From Coprobacillus sp. CAG:698 (GTDB lineage: Bacteria; Bacillota_I; Bacilli_A; ML615J-28; CAG-698), in contig HF988719.1 of the NCBI GenBank assembly GCA_000431235.1, forward strand, positions 73,885 through 137,884: DNA of 64,000 nucleotides. The letters are read 5' to 3'. Positions 25,984 through 33,513 of this stretch are shown piece by piece. Position 1 is the stretch's first letter; each line of letters starts with the position of its first letter. The notes under the pieces were generated by a model. It was not told the DNA's origin and did not search any database. It saw only the letters and a list, made by a program, of their open reading frames with translations. Position numbers and translations under genes: made by a program.

Positions 25984-26012
25984 AAGTCTAGGCAAGATGC
26001 CTAGGCTTTTTA
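25984..26012. terminator. Terminator between ABC operon and TSCPD gene
   Basis: AAGTCTAGGCA (25984-25994) and TGCCTAGGCTT (25998-26008), one T-G pair, T run after. It also lies at the 3' end of the convergent minus-strand gene. Confidence 0.9.
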
Positions 26013-26261
26013 CTTAAGTGCTTTTTCTAGTGCTTTTGCAAGTTGATCAGCACAGCTAGTTTTTTTATCTCTACATAAATTGCCTTTGAGAAGAGAACAT
26101 ATCTTTGCTGCGTCTTGACCTTCACATAGTTTACTGATAGCTTTTAAATTTCCATCACAACCACCAATATAATGAAGATTAACTATTTTATTATCATCAG
26201 TTAAGTCAAAAATTATTTGTCTACTACATACACCAGAAGGAGTATATTCAAAATGTTTCAT
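26010..26261 (-). CDS. TSCPD-domain protein
   Basis: 83 residues from ATG 26261, preceded by SD GAGGTGA. It matches the small TSCPD family (TIGR03905-type): YTPSGVCSRQIIFDL, IGGCDGNLKAISKL and a late KTSCADQLAKALEKAL, which contains the variant of the name-giving motif. Five cysteines suggest metal or thiol chemistry. The domain also occurs at the C-terminus of some ribonucleotide reductases; the function of stand-alone forms is not established. It converges on the ABC operon. Confidence 0.85.
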   Translation of the reverse strand: MKHFEYTPSGVCSRQIIFDLTDDNKIVNLHYIGGCDGNLKAISKLCEGQDAAKICSLLKGNLCRDKKTSCADQLAKALEKALK

Positions 26262-26343
26262 GTTCTTCACCTCTTGATATTATTTTACTATATATATGTT
26301 TTTATTTCAAGAAAAACCTATTTCTTTTTTTTAAAAAGTGTGA

Positions 26344-26349
26344 TATAAT
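26344..26349 (+). promoter_or_regulatory. -10 of the desulfurase-thiI operon
   Basis: TATAAT preceded by TGTGA (extended -10); TTTCTT at 26321 is a weak -35 at 17 bases. Confidence 0.6.
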
Positions 26350-26366
26350 CAAAAAAGGTGATAAAT

Positions 26367-27467
26367 ATGTATTTTGATTATACAGCAACAACAAAAATGG
26401 ATGATGAAGTATTAAAAGCATATATAGAAATTCAAAGTAAATATTATGCAAATACAACATCTTTACATTCATTTGGTCAAAGATGTAATAATATATGTGA
26501 GCAAATGAAAAGTGAAATAAAAAGAATATTAAATGTTGAAGGAAACATTATTTTTACATCTAATGCAACCGAAGCGAATAATCTCGCAATTTTTGGTTTA
26601 TTAGGTGAAAAAAAAGGAAAAATAATAACAACCAAAATAGAACATCCATCAGTATATGAAGTTTTTCAAGAATTAGAAAAAAAAGGATATGAAGTATGTT
26701 ATTTAGATGTTGATGAAATTGGAATAATAGACTTAGATATGCTTAAAAGAGAAATGAATAAAGATGTTATTCTTGTTTCTATTATGTGGGTTAACAATAT
26801 TGTTGGCTCAATTCAACCTATAAAAGAAGTAATTGAAATTGTAAAAGGATATTCAAAAGCAAAATTACATGTTGATGCTGTTCAAGGAATATGTAAGATT
26901 AAACCTGATTTTGATTTAAATAAAATAGATGCGTTTACTTTTAGTGCTCATAAATTTTATGGACCTAAGGGAATAGGAGCAATTATTCATCGAAAAGAAA
27001 TAATGCTTCAACCACGTTTATTTGGCTCTAACGCTCAAGAGGGTATAAAACCTGGAACATATGATTTGGGCTTGGTTGTATGCTTAGCAAAAGCACTAAA
27101 GAAATATTATTATAAAGTAGATGAACATTTTGATTATGTTAAAGAATTATCAGAATATATAGTGTCAAGAATTAATAATCCTAAAGTTATCATTAATTCT
27201 CACGTAAGCGAAAAAAATTCACCATATATAATAAACATATCTGTTTTAGGAATTCTTGGGGAAACAGTAGTACACATATTTGAATCACAAGATATGTACG
27301 TATCAACAGGTTCAGCATGTTCATCAAAACTTCAGAAACCCGAGAAAACAATATATGCAATGACAAAAGATATTAATAGAGCAAAATCAACAGTTAGAAT
27401 AAGTTTATCTCACTTAACAACGCGTGAAGAAGCGGATAAATTAATAAATGTAATTAATAATATATAA
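26367..27467 (+). CDS. Cysteine desulfurase (NifS/IscS family, NifZ-like)
   Basis: 366 residues from ATG 26367 (SD AAAGGTGAT; a GTG nine bases earlier overlaps the SD). PLP enzyme that moves sulfur from cysteine to a persulfide. FDYTATTKMDDEV at the start; the PLP lysine in FSAHKFYGPKG (about 196); the catalytic cysteine in STGSACSSK (about 317). thiI follows after 14 bases. In B. subtilis the NifZ desulfurase is paired with ThiI for 4-thiouridine, and that pairing suggests the same job here. Confidence 0.92.
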   Translation: MYFDYTATTKMDDEVLKAYIEIQSKYYANTTSLHSFGQRCNNICEQMKSEIKRILNVEGNIIFTSNATEANNLAIFGLLGEKKGKIITTKIEHPSVYEVFQELEKKGYEVCYLDVDEIGIIDLDMLKREMNKDVILVSIMWVNNIVGSIQPIKEVIEIVKGYSKAKLHVDAVQGICKIKPDFDLNKIDAFTFSAHKFYGPKGIGAIIHRKEIMLQPRLFGSNAQEGIKPGTYDLGLVVCLAKALKKYYYKVDEHFDYVKELSEYIVSRINNPKVIINSHVSEKNSPYIINISVLGILGETVVHIFESQDMYVSTGSACSSKLQKPEKTIYAMTKDINRAKSTVRISLSHLTTREEADKLINVINNI

Positions 27468-27481
27468 AATGGAGTAAAAAT

Positions 27482-28699
27482 ATGAATTATGATATTATAT
27501 TAGTTAGATATGGAGAAATGACATTAAAGAAGAAAAATTACAAACAATTTCTTAAAAAAATAAATGAAAATATAAAACGTAAGTGTAGTGTTTTTCCTAA
27601 ACTAACATATTTTAATACTGATTATCGTTTTTATATATATCTCAATGGAGAAAATTATGAGAATGTAATTAATGTTTTAAATACAGTTGTAGGATTATAT
27701 TCCTACAGCTTGTGTAAATATGCTCAAGATAACTATGATAACATTTCAGAAATTGCAATTGCGATGCTTAAAGAAAAATTGAATGGACAAAAAGCAACTT
27801 TTAAAGTTGAAACTAATCGCGGAAATAAGTCTTTTCCAGCCACTTCAATTCAAATATCTCAAGAAGTTGCAAAAAGGATATTGCCAAACGTTGAAGGATT
27901 AAGTGTTGATGTTCATAATCCAATGTACACTATAAATATTGATTTAAGATGTGAAGGCACATATATTTATTTGAACGAAATTAAAGGTTTAGGAGGTTAT
28001 CCATCAGGCACTCAAGGAAGTGGACTTCTAATGATGAGTGGTGGACTAGACAGCCCTGTGGCTTGTTACTTAGCAATGCGTAAAGGTTTAAATGTTTATG
28101 CAATTCACTATGCCTCTCCTCCATATACTTCTGATAATGCCCTTCAAAAAGTGGTTGATCTTCTTCAAGTATTAGCAAAATATACAAGTAATGATAAAAT
28201 AAAATTGTTTGTTGTTCCATTTACAAAAATCCAACAATCAATTCACGAAAATGCCTCACCAAAATATTTAGTAACATTAATGCGCAGAGCAATGTATAAA
28301 ATAGGGGAAAAGGTATGCTTAAACAAAAAAATAGATGTAATGATCAATGGAGAAAGCATTGGACAAGTAGCTTCACAAACATTAGAAAGTATGAAAGTTG
28401 TGAACGCAGTAACATGTCTTCCAATTATAAGACCTCTAGCTACATATGATAAAGAAGAAATAATTGCTATAGCAAGAAAAATAAAAACATATGATATTTC
28501 AATAAGACCATACGAAGATTGCTGTACTGTTTTTGTTCCTGAGCATCCGGTTATTAAACCTAGTATTGAAGAAGCTCTTTTAGAAGAAAGTAAATGCAAT
28601 TTAGATCCTTTAATTGAAGAAGCAGTTATAAATATTGAAACAATAGAATTAAATGATAAAGATAAATACTCTGTATTTAAAGATAAATTTGATATTTAA
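27482..28699 (+). CDS. thiI: tRNA 4-thiouridine synthetase ThiI
   Basis: 405 residues, the form without a C-terminal rhodanese domain usual in Firmicutes. Ferredoxin-like/THUMP part at about 1-165, then the PP-loop ATPase with MMSGGLDSPVACYLA (about 181-195) and a PP-loop-domain tail (MINGESIGQVASQTLESM). It adenylates U8 of tRNA and accepts sulfur from the partner desulfurase to make s4U8; it can also feed thiamine synthesis. Cys in YEDCCTVFVPEHP lies where other ThiI proteins have a functional cysteine pair. Confidence 0.95.
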   Translation: MNYDIILVRYGEMTLKKKNYKQFLKKINENIKRKCSVFPKLTYFNTDYRFYIYLNGENYENVINVLNTVVGLYSYSLCKYAQDNYDNISEIAIAMLKEKLNGQKATFKVETNRGNKSFPATSIQISQEVAKRILPNVEGLSVDVHNPMYTINIDLRCEGTYIYLNEIKGLGGYPSGTQGSGLLMMSGGLDSPVACYLAMRKGLNVYAIHYASPPYTSDNALQKVVDLLQVLAKYTSNDKIKLFVVPFTKIQQSIHENASPKYLVTLMRRAMYKIGEKVCLNKKIDVMINGESIGQVASQTLESMKVVNAVTCLPIIRPLATYDKEEIIAIARKIKTYDISIRPYEDCCTVFVPEHPVIKPSIEEALLEESKCNLDPLIEEAVINIETIELNDKDKYSVFKDKFDI

Positions 28700-28727
28700 A
28701 TTGGAAAAAAATACCATACAAAAAAAT

Positions 28728-28756
28728 GTTTAAGTAGTGAAAAAAAGGCCATAATA
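28728..28756 (+). promoter_or_regulatory. Sigma G-like forespore promoter of the spore protein gene
   Basis: GTTTA at 28728-28732, 17 bases, then CATAATA at 28750-28756, close to the sigma G pattern (GHATR, 17-18, CATnnTA). No sigma A -10 with a sensible -35 is nearby. Confidence 0.5.
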
Positions 28757-28779
28757 ATTACTGAACGGAGGTGAAAATA

Positions 28780-28989
28780 ATGAATAGTTCATCTTATAAC
28801 AGTAATAAAAATAAATTAGCAGTTCCTGGTGCAGCTACAGCAGTTGACCAAATGAAATATGAAATCGCTAATGAATTTGGTGTTAACTTAGGTGCTGATG
28901 CTACAGCTCGTCAAAACGGTTCAGTTGGTGGTGAAATCACTCGTAGACTTGTTAAAATGGCACAATCTAATTTAGGTACTACTAAGTAA
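28780..28989 (+). CDS. Alpha/beta-type small acid-soluble spore protein
   Basis: 69 residues from ATG 28780 after the strong SD CGGAGGTG. It coats spore DNA in the forespore and is degraded by the GPR protease at germination. The family pattern is clear: LAVPGAATAVDQMKYEIANEF (GPR cleavage region KYEIANEFGV), LGADATARQNGSVGGEITRR and LVKMAQSNLG. Codon use is that of a highly expressed gene. Together with spoIIE and gerE it shows a sporulation programme. Monocistronic, between a sigma G-like promoter and a terminator. Confidence 0.97.
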   Translation: MNSSSYNSNKNKLAVPGAATAVDQMKYEIANEFGVNLGADATARQNGSVGGEITRRLVKMAQSNLGTTK

Positions 28990-28998
28990 ATAACATGT

Positions 28999-29032
28999 AA
29001 AATGCCTTATTAAGGGCATTTTATTTTTTACA
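28999..29032 (+). terminator. Rho-independent terminator
   Basis: AAAATGCC (28999-29006) and GGCATTTT (29015-29022), followed by ATTTTTT. Confidence 0.88.
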
Positions 29033-29191
29033 AAGACAATAAATTTATAAAAGAAAAGTTTAACTATAAAAGATTTATTATATAAGGTTACATTAGATAA
29101 TGATACCATTATTTATTTGACCTTTTTCTTTTAATACTTATCAATAAAAATTGTTTTTTATTTTACTATAGAAATATATGAAAAAGTGTGA

Positions 29192-29197
29192 TAAAAT
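29192..29197 (+). promoter_or_regulatory. -10 of the membrane protein/trmH/Nudix operon
   Basis: TAAAAT preceded by TGA (extended -10), about 23 bases before the ATG. The rest of the 29033-29219 gap is AT-rich with nothing else recognised. Confidence 0.45.
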
Positions 29198-29219
29198 ATA
29201 ATTATACTGGAGAAAAACT

Positions 29220-29885
29220 ATGGATGAAAAAGAAAAAAACTTAAATGAAACTTTAGAAACAGAAGAAATTGAACTTCCAAAATATGAGGACGATTTAAAT
29301 ACTTCACTTACAATTGACGAAATTAATGATTTATCTGAAAATGATATTATGCTATTATTACAAAAAATAGATATTGAAGTAGAACAATATGAAGATATTT
29401 ATATGAAAGGTGAAGAAGAAGGATTAACTATTGAAGAAATGAATGATAAGGGATTCAATGAAACTGAATATAATAGATTGCTAGAGTTAAGCAAAGCTTT
29501 ATATAAAAACTTAAAAGCTCTACGAAAGATGAAAAAAGATAATTCATTCTTTGCTGTAATACCTTTATGGTGTATTTTTATGTTTGTTGTAGTTGCCCTA
29601 TTAACAATGTATCCTGTTAGTCCTTTTCTTCCTACAAAACTTTTAGGAGTAGTGTCGGGAATTATTACTAAATTATTCACTGATTATAGAGCTGGCGCAA
29701 TTGTCTTTATTGTCATTTATCACGTATTATTTATAATTATTGAAGTAGTAAGTTTATTATTCCTTCGTAAGAAATGCAAAAAAACAAATCAAGGATTTAA
29801 AAGTGTCAAGAATTTTTTAATTCTTATCATTATTAATGTGATTATAATGATACCTGCACTTATCATTTTGTTCACTGCTGTATGA
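29220..29885 (+). CDS. Membrane protein of unknown function
   Basis: 221 residues. I do not recognise a family. The first ~115 residues are soluble, strongly acidic and probably helical or coiled (EEIELPKYEDDLNTSLTIDE, a second ELSKALYKNLKALRKMKKD). Three membrane helices follow, at about 116-138, 160-182 and 198-219, with a basic loop (RKKCKKTNQGFK) between the last two. SD TGGAG. It overlaps the next gene (an rRNA methyltransferase) by four bases, so the two are co-translated, but no functional link is evident. Confidence 0.7.
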   Translation: MDEKEKNLNETLETEEIELPKYEDDLNTSLTIDEINDLSENDIMLLLQKIDIEVEQYEDIYMKGEEEGLTIEEMNDKGFNETEYNRLLELSKALYKNLKALRKMKKDNSFFAVIPLWCIFMFVVVALLTMYPVSPFLPTKLLGVVSGIITKLFTDYRAGAIVFIVIYHVLFIIIEVVSLLFLRKKCKKTNQGFKSVKNFLILIIINVIIMIPALIILFTAV

Positions 29886-30613
29886 AAGAAATAACATCTG
29901 TCAATAATCCTTTAATAAAAGAGTTAATAAAACTCAAGCAAAAAAAATATCGTGATAAAGAAAAAAAGTTTATTGTTGAGGGATACAATATAATTGAAGA
30001 GGCTAAAGATTATATAACTTTAATAATAACTTCTTCTAAAGAAGATGAAAACATTTTGCCCAATGTTGAGCATATCTTAGTTCCTAAAGAAATAATTGGA
30101 AAACTATCAGAAACAGTTACACCTCAAGGAATAATTGGAATATGTAACTATGTTACTTCGCGAGAAAACTTTGAAGGAAATGTTTTAGTGCTAGATGGAT
30201 TACAAGATCCAGGCAACATAGGGACTTTAATTAGAACAGCAATTTGTTTTGATTTTAATACTATTTATATAACAGATAATTCATGTGATATATATAATGA
30301 AAAGGTGTTAAGAGCAACACAAGGGGGAATATTCAAAGTTAATATTATTCGTAAAAATATAAATGATATAATAGATGACTTAAAGAAAAAAGGATATTAT
30401 ATCGTTGGAACATCCTTAAAAAATGGCATTCCTTTAAATGATATTAATTTCAAAAATTTAAATGCAATAATTCTTGGTAATGAAGGAAATGGTGTTTCTA
30501 AAGAAACAATAGAACGAAGTAATATAAATGCATATATTCCTATTAATACAAGCATGGAATCACTTAATGTTGCAATTGCTGGTGGAATAATAATGAATAA
30601 AGTGAGAAATTAA
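29882..30613 (+). CDS. TrmH/SpoU-family RNA 2'-O-methyltransferase
   Basis: 243 residues. N-terminal substrate-binding domain (MKEITSVNNPLIKELIKLKQ, KFIVEGYNIIEEA), then the knotted SPOUT methyltransferase with its three motifs: LDGLQDPGNIGTLIRTA (about 102-118), ILGNEGNGVS (about 197) and IPINTSMESLNVAIAGGI (about 219). The overall form is that of YsgA/RlmB-like enzymes acting on 23S rRNA; the exact nucleotide is not deducible. Overlaps the preceding gene; the Nudix gene starts on the base after its stop. Confidence 0.92.
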   Translation: MKEITSVNNPLIKELIKLKQKKYRDKEKKFIVEGYNIIEEAKDYITLIITSSKEDENILPNVEHILVPKEIIGKLSETVTPQGIIGICNYVTSRENFEGNVLVLDGLQDPGNIGTLIRTAICFDFNTIYITDNSCDIYNEKVLRATQGGIFKVNIIRKNINDIIDDLKKKGYYIVGTSLKNGIPLNDINFKNLNAIILGNEGNGVSKETIERSNINAYIPINTSMESLNVAIAGGIIMNKVRN

Positions 30614-31204
30614 ATGAATTATATAGATGTATTAAATAGTGTCAGAAAATACAATCCTTTAAACGAAGCTGAAGCGTGTGATAAAGAGCAAATAATATGG
30701 CTATTAGAAAATTATAAAGAAAAAGCATTTTCTCGCAACTTAATGTTTGGACATATAACAGCCTCAGGAATAGTAGTTGATGAAACACATGAGTATATGT
30801 TGATGTGCTTTCATAACATATATAAATCGTGGGCTTGGTTAGGAGGCCATGCTGACGGAGAAATGGATTTAGAAAAACTTGCCAGAAGAGAAATCTTAGA
30901 AGAAACAGGGCTTGATGATTTACACCTCTTTCAAGATTCTTTTTCCTCAATGGAAGTTTTAGCTGTCGATGGACACATAAAAAAAGGAAAATATGTTCCT
31001 ACGCATCTTCATTACAATCTTACGTATTTATACGTTGGTGATAAAAGCAAAAAAGTTTTCATTAAACCTGATGAGAATAGTAATGTAAAATGGATAAAAA
31101 TAAAAGATTTATACGATCATGTAAAAAATGATCATGATATGTATCATATATACAAAAAAAACTTGGAAAGAATTGTTTGTAAAGATTTATTTACTATTGA
31201 TTAA
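30614..31204 (+). CDS. Nudix hydrolase
   Basis: 196 residues. The Nudix box is at about 77-100: it begins GGHADGEMDL and ends RREILEETGL. The catalytic REUxEE part is intact, but the upstream conserved Glu position is Met (a Glu lies one residue earlier). GGHADG and THLHYNLTYLYV are typical of a Nudix subfamily common in Firmicutes whose substrate is unknown. The ATG follows the stop of the methyltransferase directly. A 150-base gap with the rimP promoter follows. Confidence 0.88.
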   Translation: MNYIDVLNSVRKYNPLNEAEACDKEQIIWLLENYKEKAFSRNLMFGHITASGIVVDETHEYMLMCFHNIYKSWAWLGGHADGEMDLEKLARREILEETGLDDLHLFQDSFSSMEVLAVDGHIKKGKYVPTHLHYNLTYLYVGDKSKKVFIKPDENSNVKWIKIKDLYDHVKNDHDMYHIYKKNLERIVCKDLFTID

Positions 31205-31258
31205 TTAATGTATTATTTTCTAAATGTAAAGAATAATATATATAGAATGAGAAAAGTA

Positions 31259-31287
31259 TTTACAAAACAATAGATGTATGGTATAAT
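31259..31287 (+). promoter_or_regulatory. Promoter of the rimP-nusA-infB operon
   Basis: TTTACA at 31259-31264, spacer 17 ending in TGG, TATAAT at 31282-31287. Confidence 0.85.
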
Positions 31288-31304
31288 ATAGTAAAGATTT
31301 CAAA

Positions 31305-31330
31305 AAAGGAGTGAGTTTTCTCACTCCTTT
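31305..31330 (+). promoter_or_regulatory. 5'-proximal hairpin in the rimP leader
   Basis: AAAGGAGTGAG (31305-31315), loop TTTT, CTCACTCCTTT (31320-31330): a perfect 11-bp stem starting about 11 bases after the predicted transcription start. It is followed by only a few T, so it is at best a weak terminator. It buries an SD-like GGAG; the real rimP SD (TGGAG, 31343-31347) is outside. Confidence 0.7.
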
Positions 31331-31352
31331 AAAAATGCAACCTGGAGAAAAT

Positions 31353-31820
31353 ATGAATCAAATTGAAGAAAAAAGTTTAAGGCTCGCGGAAGAGTGTGCT
31401 CAAAAATTGAATTTAAGAATCATTGAAGTAGAATACGTATTCGAAAATGGTATTAAAATTTTAAGAGTAATTACTGATGGTGAAAATGGTTTGAGTTTAG
31501 ATGATGCAACTAAACTAAATGAAATGTTAAGTGCTCGTTTGGATGAAGAAGATTTTATTGACGAGGAATATTATTTAGAAGTTTCAAGTGAAGGAATTGA
31601 AAAAGAACTTCGAAATGATGAAGACATTAAAAAAGCAATTGGTAAGTATGTATTTATCAAGATGTATGAAAAGGTAGATGGCATCAAAGAAATCTATGGT
31701 GATTTAATAGATTTTGATGGAGATATACTGGATGTAAATTACTTAGTAAAGAATAAAAAGAAAAATATAAAAATACAAAAAAATAAAATAAGCAAGATTC
31801 GTTTAGCAGTTAAGTTTTAG
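31353..31820 (+). CDS. rimP: Ribosome maturation factor RimP
   Basis: 155 residues from ATG 31353 (SD CTGGAG). A GTG at 31311 lies inside the leader hairpin and is rejected. RimP assists 30S subunit assembly. N-terminal alpha/beta domain (LAEECAQKLNLRIIEVEYVF), the conserved YYLEVSSEGIEKELRNDED (typical YxLEVSSPGLdRpL region) and a C-terminal Sm-like domain (GDLIDFDGDILDVNY). It heads the canonical rimP-nusA-rnpM-ylxQ-infB-rbfA series. Confidence 0.94.
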   Translation: MNQIEEKSLRLAEECAQKLNLRIIEVEYVFENGIKILRVITDGENGLSLDDATKLNEMLSARLDEEDFIDEEYYLEVSSEGIEKELRNDEDIKKAIGKYVFIKMYEKVDGIKEIYGDLIDFDGDILDVNYLVKNKKKNIKIQKNKISKIRLAVKF

Positions 31821-31832
31821 GAGGTTATAGCA

Positions 31833-32915
31833 ATGATTAGTAAAAGCTTTTTTGAAAATCTTGAATTAATCGCAAATGAGAAAGGACTTGCGATTGAAGA
31901 TGTCCTTGCAAAGGTCGAAATAGCCATGGCAGTTGCGTGCCGTGACACAGATCATAATGGTGATATAAAATTAGATATCGATTATGATAAGAAAAGAATT
32001 CGTGTATATGAGTACAAATATGTTGTTGAAGAAATTACTGATGGTAATAAAGGTGAAATTACAGTTGAAGAAGCAAAAGAATTAAAACCTCGTGCTAAAA
32101 TTGAACCAGGAACTGTATTTAAAGAAGAAATTGATTTCACAAAGTTAGGTCGTAAATCAGTTGCAAAATTTAAAAATACATTTAATAACGAATTAAAGAC
32201 TTTAGAACGTGAAGAAGCATTCAACTTCTTTAATGAAAAAGTTAAAGATATAATATCAGGAATATGTGTTGATGCTACAAGTGATTATGCATTGTTTTCG
32301 ATAGGTAAAAGTACATTTGTATCTTTATCAAAAGATGATATAATCCCAGGTGAGGTTCTTAAACGTGGTGATAGAAGAAAACTATATATTACAAAAGTTG
32401 AAAAAACAACTAAAGGACCAAAAGTTAGCGCAAGTAGAACATGTAAAGAATTTGTAATAAAATTATTTGAACTTAACATCCCAGAAATTAAAGATGGTTC
32501 AATCGAATTGATGGGAATATCTCGTATACCAGGTAGTCGCTCTAAAGTTGGAGTAATGGCAGTTAAACCAAATCTTGATGCTCGTGGATCGTGTATTGGT
32601 GCTGGAGGATTAAGAATTAAATCAATAACAGATGAATTAAATCAAGAAAAGATAGATGTCTTCTTATGGAAAACTGATCCAGTTGATTTAATTGCCCAGT
32701 CATTATTACCAGCAAGAAGTTTAAGTGTTGTAATCCAAAGTACAAAACCTAAACAAGCTCTTGTTATATGCACTGACGAACAATACTCACTAGCAATAGG
32801 TAAGGGTGGACAAAATGTTAGATTAGCATGTTTTGCTTGTTCATGGAAAATAGATGTTAAAAAGTTGTCTGATGCATTGAAAGAAGGTATTGACTTTACT
32901 TATAACGTTTACTAG
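31833..32915 (+). CDS. nusA: Transcription termination/antitermination factor NusA
   Basis: 360 residues, the short Firmicute form without C-terminal acidic repeats. N-terminal RNA-polymerase-binding domain (1-125), S1 domain (about 130-200), two KH domains (about 200-345: SKVGVMAVKPNLDARGSCIG, then AIGKGGQNVRLA). It binds RNA polymerase and modulates pausing and termination. KH1 has NLDARGSCIGAGG where most NusA proteins have N-D-P-V-G-A-C-V-G. SD TAGGAGG; 12 bases after rimP. Confidence 0.96.
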   Translation: MISKSFFENLELIANEKGLAIEDVLAKVEIAMAVACRDTDHNGDIKLDIDYDKKRIRVYEYKYVVEEITDGNKGEITVEEAKELKPRAKIEPGTVFKEEIDFTKLGRKSVAKFKNTFNNELKTLEREEAFNFFNEKVKDIISGICVDATSDYALFSIGKSTFVSLSKDDIIPGEVLKRGDRRKLYITKVEKTTKGPKVSASRTCKEFVIKLFELNIPEIKDGSIELMGISRIPGSRSKVGVMAVKPNLDARGSCIGAGGLRIKSITDELNQEKIDVFLWKTDPVDLIAQSLLPARSLSVVIQSTKPKQALVICTDEQYSLAIGKGGQNVRLACFACSWKIDVKKLSDALKEGIDFTYNVY

Positions 32916-32924
32916 GAGGTACAT

Positions 32925-33200
32925 ATGAATAAACCTAAAAAAATTCCCATGAGAAAGTGTGTTATTACAGGCGAAAGATTTCCCAAAAATGAACTAATTC
33001 GTATTGTAAGAACACCTGAAGGAAATGTAGTAATTGATTTAAAAGGTAAAGCAAACGGTCGAGGCGCTTATGTAAGCAAGAGTCTAGCAGTCGTTGATCT
33101 TGCTGAAAAGAAAAAGGCTTTGGACAGAGAACTTGAAACAACTATTGGAAAAGACATTTACGAAGAACTTAGGAAGATAATTGGTGAATCTATTGAATAA
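32925..33200 (+). CDS. rnpM: RnpM/YlxR family RNA-binding protein
   Basis: 91 residues. YlxR signature: MRKCVITGERFPKNELIRIVR and KANGRGAYVSKS. The family was recently named RnpM for its effect on RNase P. It has the fixed place between nusA and ylxQ. SD TAGGAGG directly after nusA. The end overlaps ylxQ. Confidence 0.93.
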   Translation: MNKPKKIPMRKCVITGERFPKNELIRIVRTPEGNVVIDLKGKANGRGAYVSKSLAVVDLAEKKKALDRELETTIGKDIYEELRKIIGESIE

Positions 33201-33513
33201 AGACAAAATAATTCAAATGTTAGGACTATCAACTAGAGCCCGAAAAGTGACTCTTGGAACTGATGCCTTCCTAATAGGTATTAGTAAGATTAAGTTAGTA
33301 TTCATATCATCTGATGCTTCCGAAAATACAAAAGAAAAAGTAAAGAATAAATGTGAATATTATAAAATTAAATATACTGAATCTTTATCAACAACTGAAT
33401 TATTTAAAGCAACAGGAAAACAGAACTTAATGGTATTAGGTATCTGTGACAATGGATTTGCCAAAAGCATAAACAATCTTTTAAAGGAGGATGTTAAGAA
33501 TGAAAGTAAGTGA
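33184..33513 (+). CDS. ylxQ: L7Ae-family ribosomal-type protein YlxQ
   Basis: 109 residues from GTG 33184, chosen because AGGAAG lies seven bases upstream; TTG 33181 and TTG 33193 (giving a start at NKDKII) are alternatives. L7Ae/L30e fold: IIQMLGLSTRARKVTLGTD, KIKLVFISSDASENTKEKV, and LGICDNGFAKSINNL at the end. Probably binds kink-turn RNA; biological role unclear. Overlaps rnpM (17 bases) and infB (14 bases), so this stretch is tightly coupled. Confidence 0.88.
   Translation: MNLLNKDKIIQMLGLSTRARKVTLGTDAFLIGISKIKLVFISSDASENTKEKVKNKCEYYKIKYTESLSTTELFKATGKQNLMVLGICDNGFAKSINNLLKEDVKNESK

Noticed and set aside
31311..31352. GTG start for rimP in the leader
   Set aside because: It lies inside the 11-bp hairpin; ATG 31353 has the SD and begins the RimP homology.
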